From the NCBI GenBank assembly GCA_002633025.1, contig NMRB01001751.1:34403-98402 (forward strand): a stretch of DNA of 64,000 nucleotides, in the 5' to 3' direction. Shown here piece by piece: positions 1 through 10,745 of this stretch. Numbering within the stretch: position 1 is the first letter of the stretch; each line of letters starts with the position of its first letter. Both the position numbers and the translations under genes were made by a program. The notes beneath the pieces were generated by a model that saw only the letters and a list, made by a program, of their open reading frames with translations, was not told the DNA's origin and made no database searches. The stretch is from Notospermus geniculatus (Eukaryota; Nemertea; Pilidiophora; Heteronemertea; Lineidae).

Positions 1-339
1 CAACTGTGAAAGAAAGAAATGACTTGGCAATCTGAACGTCTCCAATGTCACAGCGTTATGTTATCAAATCCCTTTACATAGAGATGAAAGTGTTTCCATT
101 GTGATCTGACTGAATGGAAGCTCTCAAATATTCCCACTGTGATGATTAAGGTATGTGTCTAATACGTATTGATGTTCGTCTTGAATCCTTCCAGATCACA
201 AAACTGGTGTGTCTTCCTCGAATCCTTCCAGATTACAAAGTTGGTATGCTAAGTTTCTTCCTCTCATGTAATGTGAAAATGTGAATGCTAACTGAAGGAA
301 GTATACCTTTTCTTGTACATTGGCAAGTACCTGAATGCC

Positions 340-870
340 AACTAACAGATCATTCTTCTTCTTGTGTAACACTGATGCCAACGAAAGGAAGCATTCTTAA
401 CATCCATGCCAGCAACCGGAATAATCATTCTTCTGTTTAACATCCATGCCAATTACCAAAGTCAGCATTCTTCCTTTTGTGTAACATCCATACCAACCAA
501 GGTAAGCATTCTTCCTTTTGTGTAACATCCATACCAGCCATGGTAAGCATTTTTCCTTTTGTGTGACATCAACACCAAGTAAGCATTCTTAAGACGTTAC
601 ACAAAAGGAATATTCCTTTTGTGTAACGTCCATGCCAACCAAAGTATTAAGCATTCTTCCTTTTGTGTAACATCCAGACCAACCAAAGTATTAAGCATTC
701 TTCCTTTTGTGTAACATCCATGCCAACCAAGGTAAGCATTCTTCCTTTTGTCTAACATCCAGACCAACCAAAGTATTAAGCATTCTTCCTTTTGTGTAAC
801 ATCCTTGCCAACCAAGGTAAGCATTCTTCCTTTTGTGTAACATCTATGCCAACCAAAGGAAGCATTCTTA
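340..870. repeat. 41-44 bp minisatellite, about 11 copies
   Basis: A tandem array built on a unit that reads roughly 'gcattcttccttttgtgta' followed by 'acatccatgccaaccaaag'. In the best part the starts fall at 651, 695, 736, 780, 821 and 862, so the spacing alternates between 44 and 41 bp depending on an extra 'tat' before 'taag'. Units before about 500 are more diverged. The short open frames in it arise from the repeat and are not genes. Confidence 0.9.
593..630. repeat. Perfect 38-bp palindrome inside the minisatellite
   Basis: The block starting 'gacgttacacaaaaggaat' is followed directly by its exact reverse complement, with no spacer. It joins an inverted partial repeat unit to a normal one, so the array changes orientation briefly at this point. 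Confidence 0.95.
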
Positions 871-1395
871 CTGCAGATTGGATAAGTCCCAGTACGTAAG
901 TCACCAGTCCAATTAGCACATATTGGAATGAAAAATCTTTCTCATCTGCAGCTAGAAATGAATCTTTTATTTGTTTCACAAATAACTGTAGATGACTACA
1001 CTGCGTTAATAATGTGACATTAATGGCTTAATGGGTCAGTATTACTGTTGAAATGAATCTCCGTAAGAGTCCATCTGTGGTATTGATCTTACCAGACTGT
1101 GGGTGTGGATACGAAGGAACATTATGCCGGATACCTGCAGTTACTTAATTAGATTTGGTTTAATGGTTGATACGTTTTTTTTGTTGTAGGTGTGGTGAAT
1201 TCATGTGCCGTAAACCAAGAAACCATGGCTACACTGGTGGGTGGTGGAAGAAGGATGTCCTTCCACACTAGGCAACCGATAAAAGGCTTTTGTTCAGAGG
1301 ACATGATATTTACTTTGATTTGTCACAGGATTTTCAAACAATCAGTGAAATTTTTCAATGAAAGAGAATGCAGCCACAGTTGGAGAGCAGACGTG
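871..1395. other. No recognised feature
   Basis: Ordinary AT-rich sequence between the minisatellite and the paired CRE-like motifs. I see no protein-like reading frame, RNA gene or inverted repeat. Confidence 0.5.
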
Positions 1396-1426
1396 TGACG
1401 TCATCAGGTGTGCAGCAGTGACGTCA
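1396..1426. promoter_or_regulatory. Two perfect CRE-like TGACGTCA palindromes
   Basis: TGACGTCA occurs at 1396-1403 and again at 1419-1426, 23 bp start to start. This is the full palindromic site bound by CREB/ATF factors in animals. No adjacent exon is recognised, so a role as promoter or enhancer is only a possibility. Confidence 0.35.
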
Positions 1427-2639
1427 CCAAACTTCCTTAAATGGAATAGTGTGGGCCGTTTTATTCGGCGTCTTGACGTACTATCACCAGTTGCGCTTTG
1501 AATGAAATGTACAGAGGATGTCAATTGAAGTTTCTCTTTTTTATGTGCTTGTTTTTTTTTATAGAACAAATTACAGGCCCAGATCGTCAGAACAACAGTG
1601 AATGTGAAGCAAATGTACAGTCTTTTCAATGGAGCTCCGTTAGGCCGGGAGTATGCTAGAAGAGCTGCTGCATCTTGCTTTCTGTGCGTTTGAGTTGAGT
1701 CATTCGTGGACAGCCCTTCGCATAACCTTTGTTTGTATTCCCATTTCTTAACAAAGAATAGGCAATTTATAGCTTTTTGATGTGTAGATTAAAAGTAATT
1801 GAACACATGTAAAATATAAAGCAGTTCCTATGGAAACATACAGCGAAACAATACATCAATGACTTTGTCAAATAGCAATGGGAATCAGCTTTCATCAGCT
1901 GTCAATGATAGTCAGAGAACGCAACATCAATGCGAACCACAAGTCACGCATCATTCATTGATTCGCCGTGACCTGCACGTAGATCGTCAGAAGGAAACCG
2001 TTTCGTGTGACTGTCAGTGTCTGAAAACTCACTGCCTGCCAATATCTCTCACCCTCTCATGTCTGTGGTGGGAGGTGGTAATGGCATATAGCAGTATTTA
2101 TACAAGAATCACACAACACATAAGAGATACAAGGAGCATCAACATATAGCTTTGTATGTGTGATTTCTTGTCCGAAAAGAATGACTCGGGGCCAAAGCAA
2201 CATGGCATGCTTATAAGAAAGCAAAGGCCAGAGCATCTCCAACACTGATGGTTTTTTACAAAACATACCAAAGAGATACATAGATGGAAGAAAGGCCGAA
2301 GCGAGAGACAACGAGACAATAATACAATAACATTTATGAGGAAAATGTCAATGTTTCCTTTGGTCCTATCAACATCAATGACCCTTTTGCTCGAGGTGTT
2401 GATGAGAGGAGAGTGACCCTACCACACTTTGGCATTTGAGTGCAAATTGGTGAGAGTATTTGACAAGGAGGAAGCGGCATTAATGCTGAAATATTTCCAA
2501 CTTACAGTGCAAACTAACAGACTTTATGGCTCCCTTTGGCTACAACACCAAATCCTGGTCGGCCGTTATCAAAAGATTTTAGTGTACCGGTAATGGTAAC
2601 ACGAGTAGCCAAATGGCATTGCTTTTCTAGAGTTTCAGA
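1427..2639. other. No recognised feature
   Basis: No frame here looks like a known protein and I found no inverted or tandem structure. Short frames at 1859-2149 (+) and 2057-2319 (-) overlap on opposite strands and read as chance. Confidence 0.5.
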
Positions 2640-2762
2640 TCGTAAAGTTCCACTTGAAAAAGACCCCGGTTGGGGTCGAAAATTCGTGAATTCTGGAGAT
2701 TGACTTCTTGCTTATTATCATTTTGTGTGTCAATTTTGTGCTTTTCTGTATCTACGAGTAGC
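2640..2762 (+). repeat. Dispersed repeat tail with 'accccggttggggtc' hairpin
   Basis: Carries 'agaccccggttggggtcg', a short self-complementary core, followed by an A/T-rich tail with 'cattttgtgtgtcaatttt'. The same block recurs at about 10010-10105 (opposite orientation) and 53146-53338. It resembles the 3' tail of a retroelement, but no coding part is attached here. Confidence 0.6.
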
Positions 2763-3947
2763 CAAATGGTTGAATATCAAAATGGTAAGAACTCAATCCT
2801 GGACAGTAAATTTTCCTGAATTGACGGCCTAAAGATTTGGAAAATATTTGTATTCTGAAAGCACTCGATGACAGTTTGAAGTTGTAAATTTGCCTTATTC
2901 TTTAACTCATCTACCCCCACTTTTGGGCAGACAGTATCTTCTGTCAAAGTTATCTGCAAGCATTGGATATGAATTAGAAACAATTTGAAGAAAAGTTCTT
3001 TAGGTAGCTTATAGGAACAAGCTTACTTAAATATTTTTCAATTTGCATCATAGGATGTGAGAAAATTTTGCAAGAAGATGCCCTCTACTGCTAGACTCTG
3101 GGGGGAGATGGGTTAAAGAGACTCAATTCTGATGGCACCATCACGACCGATGCCTGCAAGTACAACAAGTCGCCCAAGGGCGATGCGCTCAGCTGAGATG
3201 TGAATTTGATTGATGAAGCAGTTCTCCAGTTATGGAACAGAATGCCCCATCCATGATCGCCACCTGTCATTTATTATACTTATAGGCCTACCATGCTACT
3301 ACTGGAAGTTGGAGCACAACCAAAAATCGATAGGCCTAGGATGCATGATCTGACACGCCTACGCATGGCAATATGAAGCTAATGACCAAGCCGTTCTCAA
3401 GTTACATGTATGGAGCAGAGCACAAAGTCCAAGACGGTCACCAGTAGTTGGCCATATTGCCATTTGAAGTTATGGAAGTACGTCAGTTCAAACCTACATT
3501 TCNATGTCAAGTTGCATAATTAAATTGTTTGTTGTTTACTTTGGGAGTATTCCGTTCTTTGTTTACGGGACACCGGGCAGGGTGTCGTAACACAGCGATC
3601 ATAATAGGTTTCCTGTACATTTGGTCCGCTAAGACTGTGCTGCCATCTGTTAGCAATATGCGCGGCTGACTGCTCCTATTACTTTCGGATAAACCAAATC
3701 GTACAGCAGAGCGTTTGAAGGGCAGAGAACCAGTCTAGCAGCAGTCACGCGAAGATTTTCCTGAAACATCTTGGAGATTTGTGTATACATGTATTATATC
3801 TTACCTGTCGCTGATTTCGAGTGAGCCATGTCAATGGCGGCGGTCAGAACGAGTAACACAATCAAAACTGCAGAATTCATCTTGTTTTACTGAAAGACAA
3901 AATGGTTTATGAAATCTATTTGAACGTAGACTCATTGTATACAACAA
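2763..3947. other. No recognised feature (one ambiguous base at 3503)
   Basis: Mixed non-coding sequence. The single N at 3503 is an unresolved base call. No exon or repeat is supported. Confidence 0.5.
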
Positions 3948-4102
3948 TAGAGTGTTTGCACGTGACGTCACAGCGGCCATGTTGGAGGCATACAACAAAA
4001 GAACAGACTTCCAAAACAATCGAAGTTAATCTCCGTTGACCGTGACTGGCGACAAATTCTTTTGTTCATACCTCCAACATGGCCACCGGTGCAAACACTC
4101 TA
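3948..4102. mobile_element. 155-bp foldback MITE
   Basis: Inverted arms of about 45 bp, each beginning 'tagagtgtttgcac' and each including 'ggccatgttggaggcata'. The ends are flanked by TA, which would suit a Tc1/mariner-type origin, but there is no coding sequence and no empty site to prove it. Confidence 0.75.
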
Positions 4103-4435
4103 TACGAGAATACGAATATGTTACATACTCTAGATTCGTTCTTCACGACTGTTAAAAGTCAATGCATGTAGTGGAAAAGGTCCGGAACGAAATTTGATTG
4201 GTTGGTGCCCTATTTGGAATAGAATAGGAATTCCCTGACACATTAAACCATGCACGTCGACATGGTCGAGGCCTACCAAAGGAAACCACAGTATTAACGA
4301 GACGTTCGTACAATACAACTGTTTGGTTCATACCAAATATGGCAAACAATGGTTTGAAGACAAAGAAGTTAACATAGGTATTTTGGGCGAAAGGATTTGG
4401 TGAAACCTGTGACAGCTGTCGGCTATACCACAATA

Positions 4436-4673
4436 GGGCCGTTTAGAAGACAGGCAAAAATCCACTTACGATCCGATCGAATCCGATTGTGGTTCAAAAC
4501 TCTTGCGTGTAAAGGCTGCCCTGAATGGGGTCCAATGTGGATTTTGGACCGCATTGGACCACATTCGACCACATTCAAATCTCGTCTAAACGCAAATAAG
4601 ACCCGATGAGGTCGATCGGATCCAATCGGATCGAATCTGAATGTAGTTTTTTGGCTTGTCGTCTAAACGGCCC
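4436..4673. mobile_element. MITE, GGGCCGTTTAGA family, copy 1
   Basis: Inverted ends GGGCCGTTTAGAAGACA and TGTCGTCTAAACGGCCC, with an interior dominated by repeats of 'gatccgat' and 'cgaatc'. A second copy is at 7611-7857. Flanked by TA on each side. Non-coding. Confidence 0.85.
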
Positions 4674-5317
4674 TAATGTTTATATGCAGCGGGGATTCCC
4701 TTATCCATGATAACGTTAATATTGTTCGGCGATCTTATTCCAAGATTCAGTAAATTCAGTAAATTGCATCAACTCTCATGCTTCCGAGCTAAACTGCCGA
4801 AATTTTAGTGACGAAGGTTGCATTTTTCTCAGTTGAGTATTATAAAATCAAGATAATGTCAACGTCTTGCAATAGATGTTTAGAACAATTTGAACCTATT
4901 GGTAGTCTGAAGTTCGATCTGATGACTTCGAAAAATGCATTTGAAGTGTGATAAATTTACAGTAGAGGCCTCCTGCGCATGCCCAGATTGATTTCTTCCA
5001 GTCGTCAATAATATTCTATTGGCTTTGCTGTGGAGGTAGGCGTCGACTACGCCGATTTGGCTACGTCACCGTACTATTTTTAGGAGGGCTTTCCCCATGT
5101 TGTGGCCGTTCTCCGAAAGGTGACGCCTCTATAGCAAATTCCCTTCCTAACAGTCGTGTCTTCTAAGGTTACTTCACTGAACACCAATATGACCGCCTAC
5201 CCTATTGAATATGCATGGCAAAATAAAGAGCTGTTCAATGTGACTGACAGGCGAGGAGGGAAAGGGCTACTGGAGACTTATTTATCCGACCACAGATTAT
5301 TGACATCGTTATCTTCA

Positions 5318-5475
5318 TAAGCCGCCCATACACGGCGCAATATTATTGCACAATATGGGGCCCAAATGGGTGGTCGTGTGCTTTTCGCATGATGGGTAGA
5401 AGAAAGATTGGCAATAATATTGCCCATTGTGATCCTCATATTGTGCAATAATATTGATCGTGTATGGGCCGCTTT
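5318..5475. mobile_element. MITE, GCCCATACACG family, copy 1
   Basis: Inverted ends 'agccgcccatacac' and 'gtgtatgggccgct', with inner inverted blocks around 'caataatattg'. The related element at 45023-45407 lacks it, reading straight from 'cttcataa' into 'gggaatag', so this is a clean insertion. Other copies are at 5938-5992 (partial) and 36153-36304. Confidence 0.85.
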
Positions 5476-5879
5476 AGGGAATAGTGATTGTAACCATGGA
5501 GGTAGTATTGAGAAGGAGCGAACACGGACCCCACATCAAACAGTACAATCATCGTTCCGCTGTTTGCTAAAGTGATTAGGGGGACAATAGGCTAATAACG
5601 CCGCACGATGGTCGGAAAAAGCCGATCTAATCTTCGGTAATTTCCGTGTGCAGTCAGCACTTCCCTTGTACAATGGTCAGAGTCCAAACAATAGAAGGGA
5701 ACAATGGCAGTGGACGTTGCCTACGCACGAAAACTGAAAAATTCATCGTTTTCATCGCGTCAAAAACAGCACCTCGCAGCATCTCGCACTGAAACGACCA
5801 CCCGTATATGTTACCTGAACTAATCATCTTTTAAACTATCATAACGCAATCCTCTTCAAACTTTTCAGATGCGAAGAAT

Positions 5880-5902
5880 CTCATTATCATTATCATTATC
5901 AT
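5880..5902. repeat. (ATTATC)n microsatellite
   Basis: About four copies of a six-base unit, 'cattatcattatcattatca'. A simple repeat with no other signal. Confidence 0.8.
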
Positions 5903-5937
5903 GTTTACCTTAAAACGTAGATATCTTTATTNGATAT

Positions 5938-5992
5938 CGCCCATTTTGGCCCTCATATTGTGCAATAATATTGAACGTGTATGGGCGGCTTT
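5938..5992. mobile_element. Truncated MITE, GCCCATACACG family
   Basis: Only the right-hand third of the element is present, from 'cgcccattttggccctcat' to 'gtatgggcggcttta'. It abuts an ambiguous base at 5932 and the right terminus of the larger transposon. Confidence 0.7.
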
Positions 5993-6026
5993 AGAAGAAC
6001 GAATCTAGAGTATTACATTTACATCC

Positions 6027-6286
6027 TAAAGCTAGGAATCCACTGCTGATTTTCTGCGTTGCGACTCGCTTTGCAACCTGCTACCTGCGACTGAATACGA
6101 TCACAAGGAACTGATACCAGCCGCCGACCAATTGCCGACTGAAACTGACCACATCTTTTCCATTGGCGGAAATCACGTCAAGCTGGTCCACTACGGCGAT
6201 CGAGTGCCCAGTTGCAACGCAACCCAGTTGCAAAGCGAGTCGCAACGCAAAATCAGCTAGAAAATCAATGGTGGATTCCCCGCTTA
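6027..6286. mobile_element. 260-bp foldback MITE
   Basis: Long inverted arms. The left arm contains 'ggaatccactgctgatttt' and 'gcgttgcgactcgctttgca', and the right arm contains their complements. It begins just after the right end of the element ending at 6010. Non-coding. Confidence 0.8.
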
Positions 6287-6511
6287 AGGCGCCACCGACC
6301 CATCGGACCCCTGTGAAACCCGTTTCAGAGGGGTCGAGATAAGAGAGCTGAGATGTTGATTAGGCCCAATCCTATTGTTTTCCTTCTCTGCCTAGTTTAT
6401 AGTAAAATGGAAAAGAGGTCTGTGCATTGCCTAAATGTTTTCCAGTTGAACAGAAAATGATTTGTTATATCAAAAAACACTTTTAAATTTTCAAATAACG
6501 ATTTTACAATG

Positions 6512-6801
6512 CTTAAAGGACCACTGTATTGCATCTTTCTGTCGACAGCCGGCGCCACCGGCACCATGCTCCAATACTGTAGTTAAGCCTTTCGCCCCAG
6601 TGTTGGAGAATGTATGATTACAGTCTCGGTCACCCAGCCGCTGGGGATCGAACAAGTTTGTGTAGCAGTACTGCGGAACGAAACGGCTGGCTGCGCGAGA
6701 CTAGTTGCATGCGGTAGTTTACCAAGTCGTTAATAGAGGTCTCCCCCTTAACGCGGGTAGGTGTAACGCAGGATTGGGAAGCAATACTGTGGTCCTTTAA
6801 T
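6512..6801. mobile_element. MITE with TTAAAGGACCAC ends
   Basis: Starts 'ttaaaggaccactgtattgc' and ends with 'gcaatactgtggtccttta'. Part of the interior ('gacagccggcgccacc') is shared with a diverged relative at 31647-31868. Non-coding. Confidence 0.75.
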
Positions 6802-7017
6802 TTGAAGCATGTTTGGGCCGTAATCACCCGTGGTTAACTTTCCTTTGTCTAGCTGCAGGAGGACAAAAGAAAAATTTGAACAACCTACAGGCCTTGTTTA
6901 GAGTCTTTCAACTCTTTTCTTCGATCCTCCTGCACGTAAACGCAGGAATGTTAACCGCGTGTGGTTATCCTGTGGGTAAACGCTGCCGATCAAGCAGCGT
7001 ACAAGGTAGCAACACAA
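6802..7017. other. No recognised feature
   Basis: Spacer between two inverted-repeat elements. The frame at 6813-7094 (+) runs into the next element and does not look like a protein. Confidence 0.5.
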
Positions 7018-7370
7018 TAGGTTTCTTTCATGAAAGACGCGCGCGCTGGCACAACGCGGTAAGCCCAACCCTCCTCGACCACTTTATTGAATAGGACAAC
7101 CATGATTGGCTCTCGCTGACCTAACAATACCATACTCGCCCCGCCTACGATGACAATGGCAATGAATTACCAGCTCGATCGTTCCTGCTGGACTTCAATG
7201 CCCCCATGCGACCGGTGTGTTAGAATCTCCCCTATACTCTAACCGGACACTGTAGTTTCATATCCCAAATGCGCCGCGCGTTGAGCCGCCCTTCTATTGT
7301 TTGCCATAATTAACGAGCAGCGCGCGCGGCCCGCGCGCCTCGCATTTATTGTTCCATTAATTGTTTTAGG

Positions 7371-7506
7371 CTAGGGATACACTGAACGCGATTTACCCAT
7401 CGCGCGCGTTGTTTCTTTGTTATTTCATGCCAAAGTGCCTCCGAAACAAAGAGATTCGTGCGAAAATCGCGCGCGATGGGGTAAATCGCGTTCAGTGTAT
7501 CCCTAG
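7371..7506. mobile_element. 136-bp GC-rich foldback
   Basis: Inverted ends 'ctagggatacactgaacgcg' and its complement, with stems containing 'atcgcgcgcg'. It is nested inside the 7018-8082 element. Non-coding. Confidence 0.85.
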
Positions 7507-7610
7507 GCTAACAGCCCACACGAAGCCCACCTTATTACAACTCAAAAGGTGATTCAATAATAACCGACTGTGGTCGCTTAATACACAGTATACATGTGGT
7601 AGACTCTATA

Positions 7611-7857
7611 GGGCCGTTTAGACGACAAGCCAAAAAACCACATTCAGATTCGATCCGATTGGATCCGATCGACCGCATCCGGTCTCATTTGCGTTTAGAC
7701 GAGATTTGAATGTGGTCGTATGTGGTCCAATGGGGTCAAAAATCCACATTGGACTGCATTGGGTAGCGTTTACACGTCAAAGTTTTGAACCCACAATCCG
7801 GTTCGATCCGATTCGATCGGATCGCATGTGGATTTTTGCCTGTCGTCTAAACGGCCC
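7611..7857. mobile_element. MITE, GGGCCGTTTAGA family, copy 2
   Basis: Begins GGGCCGTTTAGACGACA and ends TGTCGTCTAAACGGCCC. It is inverted relative to the copy at 4436-4673, and the interiors match when one is reversed. It lies inside the 7018-8082 element. Confidence 0.85.
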
Positions 7858-8082
7858 TTATATGCCAGCGTGAGTTATTGTACAGTGACTTTGTTTACCA
7901 TTCGCTCGCACAGCCCTTCTGGCGCTGGTCATTCATGGTCATTGTAGAGGAGGCGGGGCGAGTCGTTGACATTGTTAGGTCCGCGAGAGCCAATCAATGT
8001 TGACCTATTCAATAAGGTGGTCGACGAGGGTTGGTCTTACCGCGCGGCGTCTTAGCGCGCGTCTTTAGTGAAAGAACCCTAG

Positions 8083-8783
8083 TGGTTTTCTAGGCCCTTA
8101 ACCTGAATAACTATGAATTTACACGCGTGTTGGCCTAATCGCGCTTCGTAAATACGGTCCTAAGTGTTGGGAAGAAGGCTGTGCTGTGACAGTATAGGTT
8201 GGGCTGTAATTAAGGTAAGTTGAAATATGAGGGTAGGACCAAAATTTGTGTTACTTACCGGTATCAGAGTTGTTCACGTAGATGCGTTCGGAAGAATAGC
8301 TTGTTCCAGTATGGTGGGGACAGTTTATCTCACGCCTTTTCAAATGATTCGATTCGCTTGTGAACAGGTGCAACATCTTTTGATCTCTTCTCGAAATGTC
8401 AACTATGTAAATGAAGCCACGCTGTCAGCTTTCAGGCGGTAGTCACTCCGGTTCATCCTCCCACAGCAGGGGTTTTATCTCGCTCCTCTTCGTTCACTCG
8501 CAGAAAAGTTGTGTGGGAGTGTATGAAGGGGAGCGACACCAAATCCCGGTACCTGCTTTGGGAGGGTGCTCTCTGGCTTACCATAATACTGAACTGAATG
8601 AAATTATTGCATGCAAAANNNNGGGGTTGTAACAAATTAAATACAGCGTTGAACCTTTTGTTCAGTCCACAAGGCTTCTAACCCTTCGTTTCTAGGCAGA
8701 AGTTTAAACAGTTGCATTGGTAGGTTATTTTAAAATGCCTCGGTGATGATATCTGTAATTTCATTGGGAAATAACTTAAGCTC
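8083..8783. other. No recognised feature; N gap at 8619-8622
   Basis: Frames at 8227-8442 and 8411-8632 (+) have no recognisable domain, and the latter runs into the gap. No inverted repeat was identified. Confidence 0.45.
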
Positions 8784-9675
8784 TTTTTAGCTCACCGGTG
8801 AGCTCTTATTACAATGGTGCTGCGTCCGTCGTCGTCCGTTAGCAGGGCACGTTTCGTAACCGCTGGAGCTATTGATCTGAAACTTGGCACGTATATACCC
8901 CTAGGTCAGATGACCTATGACACCAAGTTTCGGTCCGATTCGATTCTTGGCTTGGCCTCCAGGTGGCCAAAACCAAAAACGCAAAAAGTGCAATAACTCC
9001 TGAACTAATGACTTGATCATCTCCAAATTTTTATCATAGGTGTATCCCGGGGTGTATCCAATTAGGATACATAACATATGTAACGGGTTTTTGATTTGAT
9101 CTACTTTTCAAGGTCACAGAGGTCAAAGTTCGACAAAAGTAACGAACCTGCCACAGTTCTTCATTATTTCACCGAGCGACTTCATATCTTGCATAAACGT
9201 GTATAAGAGGGATACCTTCAAAAATACCGAGTTTCGGCGGACATCCAATATGGCCGCCAGGTGTGTAACCTGAAAATCATCCAAGTGTATAACTCAGGAA
9301 CGACTTGACCCAGAGTGATCAATCTTGACATATACCTCCCTCTAGATGACCTTTAAAAGCACATCAACTTTCGGCCTGATTAAATTTCAATATGGCCGCC
9401 AGGTGGCGTAACCCGAAAATCATCAAATGTGCTATAACTCAGGAATGACTTGACCCAGAGTGCTCAAATGTGCTATGTGGCTCCCTCTAGATGACCTTTA
9501 TGTGCATGTGAAGTTCTGGCCCGATCGGACATACAATATGGCCGCCAAATATCATTGAAGTCCTGCAACTTGGGAATGACTTGACCCAGATTGCTCATAA
9601 CTGACATGTACCTCTCTCTGTCATTACACTATTATGGTAAAACGGGTGAGCACATGGTCCATGGACCATTTCATC
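8784..9675 (-). mobile_element. Hairpin-ended, Helentron-like element, copy 1
   Basis: On the minus strand it opens 'gatgaaatggtccatgg' (a hairpin) followed by 'tgctcacc', and ends with the hairpin 'agctcaccggtgagct' and an A run. Between are repeated blocks with 'atatggccgcca', 'aactcaggaatgacttgac' and 'ttcaaggtcacagaggtca'. Related copies are at 38837-39245, 57908-59054 and 63740-64000. The family assignment rests on the 57.9-kb copy, whose empty site shows no target duplication. Confidence 0.65.
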
Positions 9676-9767
9676 TTGCTGATAAAATGCCTTTAACCGT
9701 TGGATGAACAAAATTGGCACGACCTTCACTTTGGGTGTGCACACGAAGGTCCTACAGGAAAGTCCTA

Positions 9768-9880
9768 TCAAGCGATAGATGTACGTATTGTATTGATTTG
9801 TAGAGATAGAGATGAAGGTGTAGGCCTATGGAGGACACTCAAACAACAGATGGATTAACAGGTGACTGCTCGTGAAGCAA
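9768..9880 (+). repeat. Solo fragment of the 158-bp repeat family
   Basis: Shares 'aagcgatag', 'gatttgtagagat', 'ggacactcaaacaa' and 'attaacaggtg' in the same order as the tandem units at 13150-13530. A single diverged copy. Confidence 0.65.
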
Positions 9881-10009
9881 TGTTGGAGGAGCTTAATCTA
9901 ATACCTATCAACAGCTTTCTGGAAGGCACAGTTTCTGAAGGGCAGGTAATCAAGGTTTTACTTCATGGGTTAACCGATAAATATCAAGAAGTCAACTTGC
10001 AGGACTTAG

Positions 10010-10105
10010 CAAATTTTCGACCCCAACCGGGGTCTTCTTGAGGCTGGCACTTTTCCACATTAGATTTCAGAAAAGACTGAAAAGATTTTTGTGCTTTCTT
10101 CTTTG
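10010..10105 (-). repeat. Dispersed 'accccggttggggtc' repeat, copy 2
   Basis: Reads 'cgaccccaaccggggtctt' on the plus strand and so is inverted relative to 2640-2762. It has the same short hairpin and a similar T-rich stretch. No coding sequence. Confidence 0.55.
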
Positions 10106-10257
10106 GATTAACCGATAAATCATATCAAACTAACTGTTCCTGTTCAAACCTATCTTTCAGAGACAAAACGTTTTGCATTACAGTGATATGCTGCACAGAG
10201 AGGCTCTGCCTGGTCGGGTGACTGGCATTGTCCGGGCTGGTCGCCTGGGTGACAGAT

Positions 10258-10507
10258 CCTAAAGGAGCTGGACGTCCAAGTTGTAAACACTCACTCACTG
10301 GTTCTCTATCCACGCGACGCCTGCGGTGCTGTCACCTATTGTCGGTGATATATACTGACGTGAATATCGTGAGTGAGTTGCATTGGACCGGGCACCAGTC
10401 TAACGATCACTGGTGCTGCCACCTTCACGAAGGAATAAAACTAGTTTGCTGGCCACTGTTTGTAAACAAACCAGTTTGTTTACAACTTGGACGTCCAGCT
10501 CCTTTAA
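10258..10507. mobile_element. 250-bp foldback MITE
   Basis: Inverted ends of about 30 bp: 'aaaggagctggacgtccaag' at the left and its complement at the right. It is the first of three inverted-repeat elements placed end to end as far as 11155. Confidence 0.85.
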
Positions 10508-10745
10508 GGGCGCCGCACACCTGCGACTAAAATGGGGGCGACTACAGATGCGACTACTACGTCGCCTGCGATAATTACCTTTGAGGTCGATTGGTGATGT
10601 CATCCACGACATCACTGATCTTCCAAGGAAGCATTTGTCGCAAACGTGTCAACAAAAACTAAAAAAACTAAAAGTATGTTCAATCGCTTCTGTGGTCGCA
10701 AGGCCGGTCGCCTAGAAAATCGCTCGAAAAATCGCTAGTGTGCGG
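10508..10745. mobile_element. MITE abutting its neighbours
   Basis: The left end 'gggcgccgcacacctgcgac' and a weaker right end with 'gctagtgtgcgg' are inverted relatives. The interior has 'gtcgcctgcgat' and 'gatgtcatccacgacatcac'. The right end seems to be cut by the next element. Confidence 0.6.

Larger units (their letters stand above)
4128..6010. mobile_element. 1.9-kb DNA transposon relic, nested with three MITEs
   Basis: Ends in inverted repeats CTCTAGATTCGTTCTTC and its complement, each bordered by TA (4126-4127, 6011-6012). It contains the elements at 4436-4673, 5318-5475 and 5938-5992. The stretch 5159-5317 matches 45048-45196 closely, where a shorter relative with the same termini sits. 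No transposase frame survives. TA flanks suggest the Tc1/mariner superfamily. Confidence 0.7.
7018..8082. mobile_element. 1.07-kb CpG-rich element with about 150-bp inverted ends
   Basis: The left arm (7018-7165) and right arm (7925-8082) are inverted copies. They share 'tttctttca', runs of 'gacgcgcgcgc', 'ttattgaatagg', 'gattggctctcgc' and 'ctcgccccgcc'. The middle holds two further complete elements (7371-7506 and 7611-7857). No transposase is visible. The arms are unusually rich in CG dinucleotides for this window. Confidence 0.75.

Noticed and set aside
340-870. CRISPR array
   Set aside because: Units are head-to-tail without unique spacers and the context is a eukaryotic genome; it is a minisatellite.
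597-979. Frames with repeated 'LVGxDVTQKEECL' peptide
   Set aside because: Direct translation of the 41-44 bp minisatellite; the unit length is not always a multiple of three, so the frame breaks.
6813-7094. Plus-strand frame as a small gene
   Set aside because: It runs across the border and into the arm of the inverted-repeat element at 7018.
9240-9550. Repeated 'atatggccgcca' as YY1-type binding sites
   Set aside because: The core differs from the usual AAGATGGCGGC and the words lie in a dispersed repeat, so sequence alone gives no support.
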